Positions 27,401 to 42,400 of a stretch of DNA of 64,000 nt are shown one piece after another. The position numbers were made by a program, and so were the translations under genes. Positions within the stretch are counted from its first letter, which is position 1; the number at the start of each line of letters is the position of its first letter. This stretch comes from Congeria kusceri (taxonomy: Eukaryota; Mollusca; Bivalvia; Myida; Dreissenidae): contig CM051029.1 in NCBI GenBank assembly GCA_027627225.1, forward strand, positions 23,331,851 through 23,395,850. The letters run 5' to 3'. Under the pieces are notes generated by a model. That model was not told the origin of the DNA, ran no database searches, and saw only the letters and a program-made list of their open reading frames with translations.

Positions 27401-30400
27401 AGAAGGCTGGTACTTGATGTGTGGGTACTCACAGAATGCAGGCTCATGTTTGCTCACTGTAGGCTGGTACTTGATGTGTGGCTACTCACAGAGTGCAGGC
27501 TCAGGTGTGCTCACTGTAGGCTGGTACTTGGTGTGTGGCTACTCACAGAGTGCAGGCTCATGTGTGCTCACAGAAGGCTGGTACTTGCTGTGTGGCTACT
27601 CACAGAGTGCAGGCTCGTGTGTGCTCACTGTAGGCTGGTACTTGGTGTGTGGCTACTCACAGAGTGCAGGCTCATGTGTGCTCACAGTAGGCTGGTACTT
27701 GGTGTGTGGTTTCTCACAGAGTGCAGGCTCATGTGTGCTCACTGTAGGCTGGTACTTGGTGTGTGGCTACTCACAGAGTGCAGGCTCATGTGTGCTCACT
27801 GTAGGCTGGTACTTGGTGTGTGGCTACTCACAGAGTGCAGGCTCATGTGTGCTCACCGTAGGCTGGTACTTGGTGTGTGGCTACTCACAGAGTGCAGGCT
27901 CATGTGTGCTCACTGTGGCTGGTACTTGATGTGTGGCTACTCACAGAGTGCAGGCTCATGTGTGCTCACAGTAGGCTGGTACTTGATGCAAACAATCCCT
28001 GCAAGGAAACTCAGGGCATTCGCAAATTGTGGTGAAATCAGCAAACAAATCTGGGAATTTTATCAAAATTGAGATGAAAAATCCAAACTGAAAACTTGAA
28101 ATCATTCAAACTATTAAACTGTTCTGACAATAAAACTATATTTGTGTAGAATACAAGTTATCTGGTAGAAGAGGAGAATCTGTATACGATGTAACCACTA
28201 TCCCTGGTAGAAGAGGTAGCTAGAAGGGGAGAATCTGTATACAATGTAACCACTATCCCTGGTAGAAGAGGTAGCTAGAAGGGGAGAATCTGTATACAGT
28301 GTAACCACTATCCACTAATTGTGCTAGAAACCGCGCACTTATTATCAGGGAAAATCATCTTCCAGTCAGGGATCAATCGGGGGAATATTTCATGGCATAT
28401 TTTTTATAGAAGACAGCTACGTAATATGTATTTGTATAGCACAGAGTATGAACATTTCTCAGAACGACGACTTAAGATGCACGTCAGATTTTCCAGCAAA
28501 TACGGCAGCTATATTGCAGTTGTTGCAAAAACCATAGAACAGGAGAAATGTTTTAAATTTTGAAATATGAATATCGTAATTGATTGGCAGTTTGCAGTAG
28601 TTTTAAAATGCATGCCCATCGATTACCAGCCTCGTTACGAGTGTTGTGAATTTCAGAGAACTGTAGGGGTTTTATCATCTTTTCATCTGTATGATTTGGT
28701 TGAGGAAATGGACCCAGAGACTATAAGATTTCTCCACCACATCAATCCAACCAGCACTATGTATGGCTCAGCACTCGCCAAATAGAATCAACATGATTAG
28801 GACATTAGCTTTACATGTGTTTTCTCTAGTGGAAATAAAACATAACATTTGGTTCATGTTTAGCTCACCTGAGCTCAAAGTTCTCAAGGCTGAGCTATTC
28901 TGGTCAGTCACCGTCGGGCATTTGGCGTCATCTCCATCGTCGTTTTCTGCCGTCAACAATTAAAAAATATTTCTGCTTCCAAACTGCTTGGTGGAAGTTA
29001 ACCAAACTTGGTATGAATGTTCCTTATGAGGTCCTCTACCAAAATACTTCAAATTATTTTGACTTGTTAAAAAACATGGCCGACAGGGGGCTAGACTTTT
29101 TGAAGAAAAAAATGTTGAGTTATTGTCGTAGCTCTGTGTCTGCGTCATCGTTAGCGTCTGCGTTAGTTAAGTTTTTTGGTTAAGTTTTTTGTCTGAGTCC
29201 ATTTCTCAAAAACTATAAAAGGTATCCATTTGAACTTTCAATACTCGTTCACTATCAAAAGGGTAATTCATTACAACAAGGCAGGAAACCCTGTGATTTG
29301 TATTTCCAGAGTTATCTGCCCTTGTTTAGACTTACAACTTAGAGTGTTTTGACATTTTTTGTTCAATATAAAATTTCTCAATAACTATTTAAGACATTAA
29401 ATTGAAACTCAAGATGCTTGTTTATGGTGCTGACCCCATCTGCAAACATGAGAAGGTAACTCTTTCAAGGATTTTGTAGGAGTTATTACCCTTTTTTATA
29501 ATTTACAATTTTGGCTTTTGGTCAAATATCTCAATACCTGTTTGAGGTATTGACTTGAAACTCAAAGTACTTGATCACAGTGATGAATTATTTTGGCCCC
29601 CTTTTTTTCACATTTTCCAATGTATTATTATGTTAGCTTTTTCTAAGTTCAATATAAGTTACTCTGTTCACTGGGTCAAGTTTTACACCTTAACAGGCAT
29701 ATTATAAATAGTTGGAAGAATGGTTCTGGCCTGTATTGGTAACAATTAATGGCATTGAAAGTGTATATTGTCCTCGTGTTAAGTGTGAACTATGCCATTG
29801 TGTATTCAACATATTACACCATGTTTAGTGTGAACTATGCCATTGTGTATTCAACATATTACACCATATTCACTTCAAAATGGTTTTGTTAGGTACAGCA
29901 CATATCAGTGACAGAAGCCTCCTTTATTCAGGCAAATGACCAGTTGCCCATACAACATCACACATAATACAATAAAACGCAACATTAACACACAGCAAAA
30001 ATAGGATTAAAAATGAGATCACCACATTGGAAAGGTTAATGCTAAAACATTGGGGTTTAAACTGGTTAAAATAAAGCTGTACTCATATTTGGATAGTCGC
30101 TAGAGTGGCTAATGGCCTTTAGAAATCAGGTCTAGGTTTATGTCCAGGTTCACATTGTTTAGGAAGGCCACATGTTAAAGAGGATTAAGTCCATTGCACT
30201 AAAGTCCATGTGCCAAAACAAAAATAAACATATCCTATAAGCTTTAAAAAGTAGTTTGATTTGCAGTTAAAATAAAGCAGAACAGATTATGCAAAGGTGA
30301 CTTGTTTATTGTGCATGCAAGCTCGCATCTCTGTGCATGCAAGCTTGGATCTCTGCCCCTGCCCTGTGGCAAGGATTGGAGCACTTATCCAGAACAATAA

Positions 30401-33400
30401 CATTATGTTGGACATTACACAGATTGATTATATTGTGTTAAATTCAAATGTGTTTTCCAAATATTTCCAGTTTATAATTGAGGGTTCTACCCATTTCTGC
30501 TGTAAACCAGTTGAGGCGTATTGTCTTGTAACTGGAGATACAATGTGGACATAAGTGGTTAATTATTCATTTGATAAAACAATTTTGTTTCAATGGCCTA
30601 TCATTAGGGAGGGCTCATGACCTTATGTATGTAAACAGTATTTAGCAGTAAATCTGATATGCACTGCTCTATTTTAGTGCATTGAGTAAAGGCCAGTTAG
30701 ACTGACTGAATGTTTATGCAAACAAAGTTAAAACATTTGTTAATTGTGCTAAATGTCTGACATAAAACTCTTTTTATTTTGTCACGTGCATTGATAATAT
30801 TATGTCACTCATGAGTTGTTATGCCCCCCAACGAAGATGGTGGGGTATATTGGCTTGCGATTGTCATTCTGTCGGTATACAACTTTAGTTTCTGCTCTCC
30901 AACAATTTTCATCCGATCGTCAATAAACTTCAGGAAAATAATTGTGGGCATAATATCTACGCTAAGTTTGATAATCAGCCAAAAGCCCTAGGAATTGTCG
31001 AGTTATGGCCCTTGCATTATCTCTAAAATTGGCCTTTTTAGCCATTTTCGCTCTCTAAGTCTATCAGTTTTCATCTGATCTTCAACAAACTTGAAGGAAA
31101 TGTTTAAGACCATAATAACTTAGACAAGATTAATGATCAATAACTTAGACAAGATTAATCATCAACCAAATCCCCCTAGGAACTGCTGAGTTATGGCCCT
31201 TGATTTATCTAAAATTGGGCATTTTAGCAGTTTCCACTCTCTGTGTCCTACAGTTTTCATCTGATGTTCACCAAACTTGATATTTTAAAGATTGCTTTTA
31301 ACCTAAAGGGGGCATACCTGTTTTACAAACAGCTCTTGTTAATATTGTGTCATTTGTGAGTTCTTAATTTTGTGTCACTCATGAGTGGATAATGCTGTGT
31401 TGGTCTTGAATTTTTATGTTCAGTTATAGATCTTAAGACTGATTTAATGTTGTAAAATTGTAAGCATTACTTAGGTTTGCAAGTACATAATCTGTAGGTT
31501 TGCAAGTACATAAGTCTGTAGAGTGAATGACTGGTGTCTAGCTACATAGGCCAGTAGATTGTATGACTGATTTCTAGCTACATAGGCCAGTAAAGGGAAT
31601 GACTGGTTTCTAGCTACATAGGCCAGTAGATTGTATGACTGGTTTCTAGCTATATAGGCCAGTAGATTGTACGACTGGTTTTTAGTTACATAGGCCAGAA
31701 AAGGGAATGACTGGTTTCTAGCTGCATAGGCCAATATATTATATGACTGGTTTCTAACTACATATGCCCATAGATTGAATGACTGGTTTCTAGTTGCATA
31801 GGCCAGTAAATGGAAAGACTGGTTTCTAGCTACATTTGCCTGTAGATCTAGGTCAGTATATTGAATGACCGGTTTCTAGCTACATTTGCCCGTAGATTGA
31901 ATGACTGGTTTCTAGCTACATAGGCCAGTAGATTGAATGTCTGGTTTCTAGCTACATATGCCCATAGATTGAATGACTGGTTTCTAGCTACATAGGCCAG
32001 TAAAGGGAATGACTGGTTTCTAGCTACATAGGCCAGGAGATTGAATGACTGGTTTCTAGCTGCATGGGCCAGTAAATTGAATGACTGGTTTCTAGCTACA
32101 TAGGCCAATAAAGGAAATGACTCGTTTCTTGCTACATAGGCCAGTAGATTGACTGACTGGTTTCTAGCTGCATAGGCCAGGAAATGGAATGACAAGTTTC
32201 TAGTTACATAGGCCAATAAAGGGAATGACTCGTTTCTAGCTACATAGGCAAGTAGATTGAATGACTGTTTCTAGCAGCACAGGCCAGTAAATGGAATTAC
32301 TGGTTTCTAGCTACATAGGCCAATAAAGCGAATGACTGGTTTCTAGCTACGTAAGTCTGTACACTGAATGACTGTTTTCTAGCTACATAGGCCAGTAAAC
32401 GGAATGACTGGTTTCTAGCTACATAGTCCAAGAAAGGGGATGGTAGGTTTTTAGCTACGTAGGCCAGTAACGGGAACGACTGGTTTCTAGCTTCATAGGC
32501 CAATAAAGAGAATAGATGGTTTCTAGCTACATAGGCCAATAAAGGGAATGGATGGTTTCTAGCTACATATGCCCATAGATTGAATGACTGCTTTCTAGCT
32601 ACATAGGCCAATAAAGGGATTAACTGGTTTCTAGCTACATAAGTCTGTTGAGTGACTCACTGGTTTCTTGCTACATAAACCCATAGAGTGAATGACTGGC
32701 TTCTAGCTACATAGGCCAATGAAGGGAATAACTGAGTAGAGTATGTCTGTCAGGTTTACAGTTACATACACCCTTAAAAGTTTCCATTAATTTAGTCACT
32801 ATTGATGAGAAAGTTTTAATGCATTGAGTAAAATTCTGGGTGTCTGAAAGTCATACATCTAACGGATCGGTTAAAGTGTGAGGTGTGAAAATTCTTTAGT
32901 GTCTTGCAGATATAGACACCATGGTGTGAAGTTACCAGTACATTGACAGGCAAACAAACTTGATTAATTACATTGGTTTTATAATATCTTATGACATATG
33001 TATTTGCAACTGCCTATAGCATAGGTGATGTGGAGGCCAATCTCTGCTCTTTACAATGGTATTTTTGGAACAGAGTTTTCAGTAGTAACTATTGATACTG
33101 GTATACCATTTGTTGGATATTGTGCATTGAGAAATGAGAAAATTAGAAAAATGCTATTAATGTTAAACACACAGGGTTTTCCCTAGGAATTTTAATATGG
33201 AGTTCCTGGGACCGTCATGGTTTGTTTTTTGGTCCCTGGGAAATTTTGGAGGTCCCTCATATACTGTTAGGCATTTTGATTGCTGCAAACCTTAACATGT
33301 ATTACACAATTCAATTTTTTTAGTCAGACTAAAGTTAAATGGATCAAATTTATTCCTAAAGAGCCAAATTTGAGGGAAAAAAATCTTAAAACGGTCTTTT

Positions 33401-36400
33401 TTTGTCAATATATGTTGATTCAAACACGCTAAAAGAGCAAAATTTGAGGGGAAAAATACTGAAACAATCTGTTTTTGTCAATGTGCGATGAATCAAATAC
33501 GCACACATAATTACCTTTTAAGGCTTATGCAAGAAACACGTATTTATCCCAATTGAATGTAAATCATGTTATTATTCAAAAAGTCTTCGGTCGTAACACA
33601 ATCTCCATTATATTTCCAAGACATGTATATTTCATCAACCCGAAATAAATGTCCAATTTATCCAATGCAACAAAAACAACAATCTGCTTTTTGACATCCT
33701 TGATATTTTCCCTAGAACGCCAATTCATTAACACGCTTTTCAGTTACAAACTACTAGACGTCACATCACAGCCATTTGAAAGTAAAACTTTATTTTTCGG
33801 ATCCGATTGCGGGACCTGAGGACACACAGTACCTCAGAAATGCGGGTCCTTGGTCACCTTCATCAGGGAAATCCCTGAACACAAAATTATTTTATGTTAG
33901 AATAAGACATAAAAAATAGAATAAACTGTTTTATTATTCCAATGTTTTACATGCATTTAACTTTTGTTAATAATAAGTGTAATAGACACCTGCATTCATA
34001 ATTGCATCAGCAAAATTGATTTTACCACAAAACTGTGTATGCATTTACTGTTCCCCACCCTAGAGCCAAGCATTTTTGTTTAAATCACCTCAGTGGGACA
34101 TGCTAATATGGGTATCAAATGGCCCGGGGGCCAATATTACCAGGATCTCAAATATGACCAAAGCTTATTTCCCCCGGGTCCGTAATCATTCGGTGTGTCA
34201 AATTTACACGTGTCGGGAATCGCTTTCAGTTTAAAGTCCCGTATATGCCCGCCGCTCTCCGCCTGGGGGAAAATATTGATAGCTGCATAAAAACAATCAA
34301 ACAAACATCAGTTTTAACAAATTGTAATGGAAAAATGCAAATTACACAATCTGTAGTGACTTTATTTAAGAAAAATAGTACTTAAACAACCTGAAATGCA
34401 CTGTTCAATGTGAAGAACAAAACATTTCACATCCATTCTACATTCAGTGTCTTAATCGAACATCACATACTAGAGTGTTAATTGTTACAGTTACTTGACA
34501 GGTTTACTTAAAATGTTTCAATCTACGAAGCCATGATTGAGATGTATTACGTTGGCATAGTGTTGATTGCATTGAACATTTGTGTAGGAAATAATACAGA
34601 GACCTCGCAATTGAAATGGGAAAGATCCTATCTAATGGTCAACTGCTTGACAGCAGTTCAATGACATAAATATTTGTACATACAATACCTGACACTGCCA
34701 GTCCTGACTGCCTATCAGGAAACCTAATAGCTCGGTATGTTGGAGTTTAGCCATGTGCAATTATTAAGCTATTTAATGTAAGGCTAATCAAAAATTGCTC
34801 TCCAATAAAACTGGAAAAGAATGTAGACTTAAGTAGAAAAGAGTTGAATGAGAGTTATTTTGAACATGGCAGCTATAAGTGTTAAATGGTAAATAGACAG
34901 AGAAGGGACTCTTAAGATAAAAATAAAACAAAGTGAAGGGTGAAAGGGTTTTACTTGCTGTTGAATATGTCCTGTGTATGAATGAAAATGTTGTCATTTT
35001 AATGTTTGAAAAGTGGGCAATATTATTGTCCATATGGTTTGGACAGAATTTAAGAACTGACCTCGTTGACACAGATTTTTGTGTTGGATTTTATGTGCTG
35101 TGTTGGAAATGATAATTGATTTTATTATGAAATACTAACTGATGCCAACATGTTCCTGAGTTAAGACTTAGTGTTTGTGATTTTGTACTGCAGGGATAAT
35201 GGCTTCATTAGTTCCGTTGGTTTGCTACAACTATTCTAGCTAAAACAACAATGGATACTTCAATTCCATCAGATTTAGGTACATGTATATTTGACAGGTT
35301 ATTTTGCATGCATACTTGTGTGAAGAAAAGTCTTATATTAAACAAAACACACGCACACACGCGCGTGCGCATGCTTCAAGTAACAAGTATACAAGAGAGT
35401 AAGGTTCCATCATCAATATCAGGTCTTTGAATGCTTAAAATAAAGACGTCACAATAGTAAAACTGTTTATCCACTTTACTAAACAGTTAAATAAAATATT
35501 ATTATGCATACACTAAGTATAACAGTTTGTAAACAAATTAGGTGTTTAGTAGATCAGTTGTTATTTTTGTGTCAATTTTATTATGGAACATTTTATATGG
35601 TTAGCTTGTGTTTGGTTCCATTTATCCAGGTCTATGGCCTCTTGAGTGTTTGTGTATTGGTTATGCCATAATGTCCAAACCTAATATTGCCAGGTACTGC
35701 AAGTTATTTGATCATCAGTTTTGTCAGGGATATTTTATAGTTGTTTGGAGTACAAGACCAGTATTAGGTACATGAAATTGCCCTGCTATATCTATCAGGG
35801 TTTCTTCAGCAGACCAAGCATAACATATTTTGTTAATTTTTCTAATATGAGTCTGCAAATAGAACATTGATGTCAACCAATACTATCCACTATATAATAT
35901 GAATTGCTTAACGTATTTACAGTGATGCATAATGAAGAAAACAATACAATTGTGGAAGGAGAAGTGTCAGATGATGGCAGAAAATACAAGGTAATTATAA
36001 CAGCTTGATTCCTTGCGTGTGTTGTTGGGATCTGACATGTTGCAATTTCGGTAAAAGCATTGCGAAAACTTGAGAGATGATAACAACTGAAAAATTGTCT
36101 TCATTTGATTAAATGTATGTTTTTTCCTCTGTCTGGATGTGTATAATTGTTCCTGTGATATTGTACACAATGACCAACCTTCAGCTTTGAGTTGTTTGCA
36201 GTTCAAGGCGAACCACAACAAGAAGGGTCCGTATGACTTCGGCCAGCTCAAGTTTGTTCAGGACCTCAGCGGGGATCATACAGTATGTACCATTTATCAC
36301 AGACACACTCAGTGGGATCATTCGGTACAAACCATTTATCACAGCACAGACGCACTCAGTGGGATCATACGGTATGAACCATTTATCACAGACACACTCA

Positions 36401-39400
36401 GTGGGATCATACAGTATGTACCATTATCACAGACAAACTCAATTGGATGATACGATGTGTACCATTTATCTCAGACACACTCAGTGGGAATCATACGGTA
36501 TGAACCATTATCACAGACACACTCAGTGGGCATCATATGGTATGTACCATTTATCAGAGACACACTCAGTGGGCATCATATGGTATGTACCATTTATCAG
36601 AGACACACTCAGTGGGGATCATATGGTATGTACCATTTATCAGAGACACACTCAGTGGGGATCATATGGTATGTACCATTTATCAGAGACACACTCAGTG
36701 GGGATCATACAGTATGAACCAATATTGCAGACGCACTTAGTGGGGATCATACGGTATATACCATTTATCAGAGACACACTCAGTGGGGATCATACGGTAT
36801 GTACCATTTATCAGAGACACACTCAGTGGGGATCATACAGTATGAACCAATATTGCAGACACACTCAGTGGGGATCATGCAGTGTGTACTATTTATCACA
36901 GACACACTCAGTGGGGATCATACGGTATGAACCAATATCGCAGATGCACTCAGTGGGTTCATACAGTGTGTACTATTTATCCGAGACACACTCAGTGGGT
37001 TCATACAGTGTGTACCATTTATCAGAGACACACTCAGTGGGGATCATACAGTATGAACCAATATTGCAGACGCACTCACTGGGTTCATACAGTGTGTACT
37101 ATTTATCACAGACACACTCAGTGGGGATCATACGGTATGTACCATCTATGACAGACACACTCAGTGGGATTAAACGGTACGTACCATTAATACAGACACA
37201 GTGTGATAATACAGTATGTACCATTATTACAGACACAGTGGGATCATGTGGTACAAACCATTTATCCCACAGACACGCTCATTGGGATCATAAGTATGTC
37301 CCATTATCACAAACACACTCAGTTGGATCATATGGTATGTACCATTTATCACCGAAACACTCAGTGGGGATCATATGGCATGAACCATTATCACAGACAC
37401 ACTCAGTTGGATCATATGGTATGTACCATTTATCACAGACACACTCAGTGGGATCATACAGTATGTACTATTATCACAACACACTCAGTTGGATCATATG
37501 GTATGTACCATTTATCACCGAAACACTCAGTGGGAATCATATGGCATGAACCATTATCACAGACACACTCAGTTGGATCATATGGTATGTACCATTTATC
37601 ACAGACACACTCAGTGGGATCATACAGTATGTACTATTATCACAACACACTCAGTTGGATCATATGGTATGTACCATTTATCACCGAAACACTCAGTGGG
37701 AATCATATGGTATGAACCATTATCACAGACACACTCAGTGGGCATCATACGGTATGTACCATTTATCACAGACACACTCAGTGGGATCATACAGCATGTA
37801 CCATTATCACAGACACACTCAGTTGGATCATATGGTATGCACCATTTATCACAGACACAGTCTGTGGGGATCATACGGTATGAACCATTTATCACAGAAA
37901 CACTCAGTGGGAAACATACGGTATGTAACATTTATCACAGAATTACTTAGTGGGGATCATACAGTACCATTTATCACAGACACACTCAGTGGGGATCATA
38001 AGGTATGTACCGTTTATCACATACACACTCTGTGGGATCATATATTATGAACTAATTATCAGATACACGCTCAGTGGGAATCATACTTTATTTACCATTT
38101 ATCGAAGACACACTCAGTGGGGGTCATATGGTATATACCGTTTATCACAGACACACTCAGTGGGGATCATGCAGTATGTTCCGTTTATCACAGACACGAT
38201 CAGTGGGTTTCATGGGGTATGTACCATTTATCGCAGACACTCTCATTGGGGATCATAGGGGCGCTTTCACGTCGTGTTTCAATGAACATGCAAACCAATT
38301 TTATTTACAAAGATAAGACTTAGTGTTGTTTTGACATTACAGTGTGCTGGAATGTTTTAGAATTACATTTATTTTTGTGTAATTCTTCTCCAGGGTGCAG
38401 TCTGGTGCATGAAGTTCTCCCCCTGTGGACGACTGCTGGTAAGTGCACAAGACCTCCAGCCTCTATAGGACCCACTCACTGGCGGCTATAGGGACATAAT
38501 AAACTCAGTCATGGTGAACACACAACTTCCAGATTTAATTAGATTTTTGGGTATAGCCTTAATTTTGTTGGGAGTGAATATTTTGCATGAGAGAGGCTTG
38601 GTGTGATAGAGCAATGACCAGTTGGATGTGTTTCAGGCCACCGGTGGCCAGGACAGCGTGCTGAGGATCTGGGTGCTGGAGTCCTCCTTCCACTACTTTG
38701 ATGATATGAGACAGAAGTACATTGAAAGTAGGTCTGGCTTTGTATCAACGGCTCAGTTGAATTTTTACTGCTAATAAAATTAATTTATTTTCAAATAACA
38801 GTGCATTTGTTATGTAACTTGGCACAATGTACAATTATTGGGGTGCAAATGTCCAAACAACAATTTGTAGAAACTGGTATTGCAGGTGACCTAACGCATC
38901 AACATTATAACCCCTTTTCGCAATTTTCCTATCAGTATGATTTCTCTGTATACTAACTTCGTTTACTAAGCAGTTGTTGCTATTGCAATATCAATACGTA
39001 AGTTGTCGGCTGTTGTTGGATCTGGTGGCCTTAGCCACTTCCATGGACATCGCTCGGACTACCGTTATCACGTTCATTCGTCAAATATTGCTTATGGCTC
39101 TATTTTCTGTCTTTCAGTGAAGGTTTCCCCCGCTGCATCACAAGAAAGCCTGAGCTCAATTCCATCTGTTTCTTCGGAAATGTCTTCGATAGATGTGGGG
39201 GTAATCACTGCTTTACGTACATGGGTTGGAAAGTTTGTGGGATTCTTCGTTGTTTTTGGTATTTTCGCATGAAAATTTAATATTATAAATTCATATTTTA
39301 ATTTAATAGTATCTTAAATAGGAACAAATGAGCCAAAACATTAGTTATTGTTACCCATAGCAATGCTAAGACTTCCACATGGTGCGTACCTAAATCTTGT

Positions 39401-42400
39401 CAGTCTCAACATAAGATACCTTACAAAATATTTATGTGCAGTAGTTTCCAGTGGCTGGCACATGCATGCACAAATATACCGCAGTGCTACTGATAACCAT
39501 TGTTTTTTCGTTAAAATGAATTGATTTTCTTCCAAAAAACTATATAACTTTTACAAGTCATTGTTTTAAATCTTAAATAAACCAAAAAAATGAATTGTAA
39601 CACCATTTTTTATCATTTTTGTTGAAATGGGTATATTGTTTGGGATAATTATTATCATAGCACCACATCTAAATGGTGAAGGACTGTTTTTACTTGTCTG
39701 GTTCCCTAATTCTGCTTCCTTCAACCAGATATTCAGATTGCAAGTGTAAATCGCTAACCAACGTTTTGACTTCGAACGGGTATTCGAAGAAAATCATGGT
39801 TGAAAAATAAACAGTAACACAAACTTACGACTATAAGTTATTGTAATGTGTGGGCTGTTTCTATAAGTTATTGTAATGTGTGGGCTGTTTCTATAAGTTA
39901 TTGTAATGTGTGGGCTGTTTCTATAAGTTATTGTAATGTGTTGGCTGTTTCTATAAGTTATTGTAATGTGTGGGCTGTTTCTATAAGTTATTGTAATGTG
40001 TTGGCTGTTTCTATAAGTTATTGTAATGTGTGGGCTGTTTCTATAAGTTATTGTAATGTGTGGGCTGTTTCTATAAGTTATTGTAATGTGTTGGCTGTTT
40101 CTATAAGTTATTGTAATGTGTTGGCTGTTTCTATAAGTTATTGTAATGTGTTGGCTGTTTCTATAAGTTATTGTAATGTGTGGGCTGTTTCTATAAGTTA
40201 TTGTAATGTGTGGGCTGTTTCTATAAGTTATTGTAATGTGTTGGCTGTTTCTATAAGTTATTGTAATGTGTTGGCTGTTTCTATAAGTTATTGTAATGTG
40301 TTGGCTGTTTCTATAAGTTATTGTAATGTGTTGGCTGTTTCTATAAGTTATTGTAATGTGTTGGCTGTTTCTATAAGTTATTGTAATGTGTGGGCTGTTT
40401 CTATAAGTTATTGTAATGTGTTGGCTGTTTCTATAAGTTATTGTAATGTGTTGGCTGTTTCTATAAGTTATTGTAATGTGTTGGCTGTTTCTATAAGTTA
40501 TTGTAATGTGTTGGCTGTTTCTATAAGTTATTGTAATGTGTTGGCTGTTTCTATAAGTTATTGTAATGTGTTGGCTGTTTCTATAAGTTATTGTAATGTG
40601 TGGGCTGTTTCTATAAGTTATTGTAATGTGTGGGCTGTTTCTATAAGTTATTGTAATGTGTGGGCTGTTTCTATAAGTTATTGTAATGTGTTGGCTGTTT
40701 CTATAAGTTATTGTAATGTGTTGGCTGTTTCTATAAGTTATTGTAATGTGTGGGCTGTTTCTATAAGTTATTGTAATGTGTTGGCTGTTTCTATAAGTTA
40801 TTGTAATGTTTTGGCTGTTTCTATAAGTTATTGTAATGTGTTGGCTGTTTCTATAAGTTATTGTAATGTGTTGGCTGTTTCTATAAGTTATTGTAATGTG
40901 TTGGCTGTTTCTATAAGTTATTGTAATGTGTTGGCTGTTTCTATAAGTTATTGTGATGTGTTGGCTGTTTCTATAAGTTATTGTGATGTGTTGGCTGTTT
41001 CTATAAGTTATTGTAATGTGTTAGCTGTTTCTATAAGTTATTGTAATGTGTTGGCTGTTTCTATAAGTTATTGTAATGTGTTGGCTGTTTCTATAAGTTA
41101 TTGTAGTGTGTTGGCTGTTTTTATAAGTTATTGTAATGTGTTGGCTGTTTTTATAAGTTATTGTAATGTGTTGGCTGTTTCTATAAGTTATTGTAATGTG
41201 TTGGCTGTTTCTATAAGTTATTGTAGTGTGTTGGCTGTTTCTATAAGTTATTGTAATGTGTTGGCTGTTTCTATAAGTTATTGTAATGTGTTGGCTGTTT
41301 CTATAAGTTATTGTAATGTGTTGGCTGTTTCTATAAGTTATTGTAATGTGTTGGCTGTTTCTATAAGTTATTGTAATGTGTTGGCTGTTTCTATAAGTTA
41401 TTGTAATGTGTGGGCTGTTTCTATAAGTTATTGTAATGTGTTGGCTGTTTCTATAAGTTATTGTAATGTGTTGGCTGTTTCTATAAGTTATTGTAGTGTG
41501 TTGGCTGTTTCTATAAGTTATTGTAATGTGTGGGCTGTTTCTATAAGTTATTGTAATGTGTTGGCTGTTTCTATAAGTTATTGTAATGTGTGGGCTGTTT
41601 CTATAAGTTATTGTAATGTGTTGGCTGTTTCTATAAGTTATTGTAATGTGTAGGCTGTATCTCATTGTTAATGTTCAGTGTCATATAATTTGATATAGTT
41701 ATACATGTGTCAGTTAACACATAAATTACATTTCTGTGAACATTTCAAACCATGAAGATTACTAGTTATTTCGGTATGTCTGTATGTTACCCTGGCTATC
41801 GGTGTGCAGGGTTATTTCGGTATGTCTGTATGTTACCCTGGCTCTCTGTGTGCAGGGTTATTTCGGTATGTCTGTATGTTACCCTGGCTATCGGTGTGCA
41901 GGGTTATTTCGGTATGTCTGTATGTTACCCTGGCTCTCTGTGTGCATGGTTATTTCGGTATGTCTGTATGTTACCCTGGCTCTGTGTGCAGGGTTATTTC
42001 GGTATGTCTGTATGTTACCCTGGCTCTCTGTGTGCAGGGTTATTTCGGTATGTCTGTATGTTACCCTGGCTCTCTGTGTGCAGGGTTATTTCGGTATGTC
42101 TGTATGTTACCCTGGCTCTCTGTGTGCAGGGTTATTTCGGTATGTCTGTATGTTACCCTGGCTCTCTGTGTGCAGGGTTATTTCGGTATGTCTGTATGTT
42201 ACCCTGGCTCTCTGTGTGCAGGGTTATTTCGGTATGTCTGTATGTTACCCTGGCTCTCTGTGTGCAGGGTTATTTCGGTATGTCTGTATGTTACCCTGGC
42301 TCTCTGTGTGCAGGGTTATTTCGGTATGTCTGTATGTTACCCTGGCTCTCTGTGTGCAGGGTTATTTCGGTATGTCTGTATGTTACCCTGGCTCTGTGTG

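Noticed and set aside
28321..28785. Adjacent 80- and 72-codon frames in intron 10
   Set aside because: No recognisable domain, AT-rich codon use like the surrounding intron, no supporting splice sites.
36233..37549. 438-codon frame of His/Ser/Gln-rich repeats that starts within exon 12
   Set aside because: It is an alternative frame of exon 12 followed by the intronic array; the conserved exon 12 frame is a different one.
39848..41653. 601-codon plus-strand open frame with a ten-residue period
   Set aside because: The 30-bp array lacks stop codons by chance of its unit; the reverse strand is also open, and it lies within an intron.
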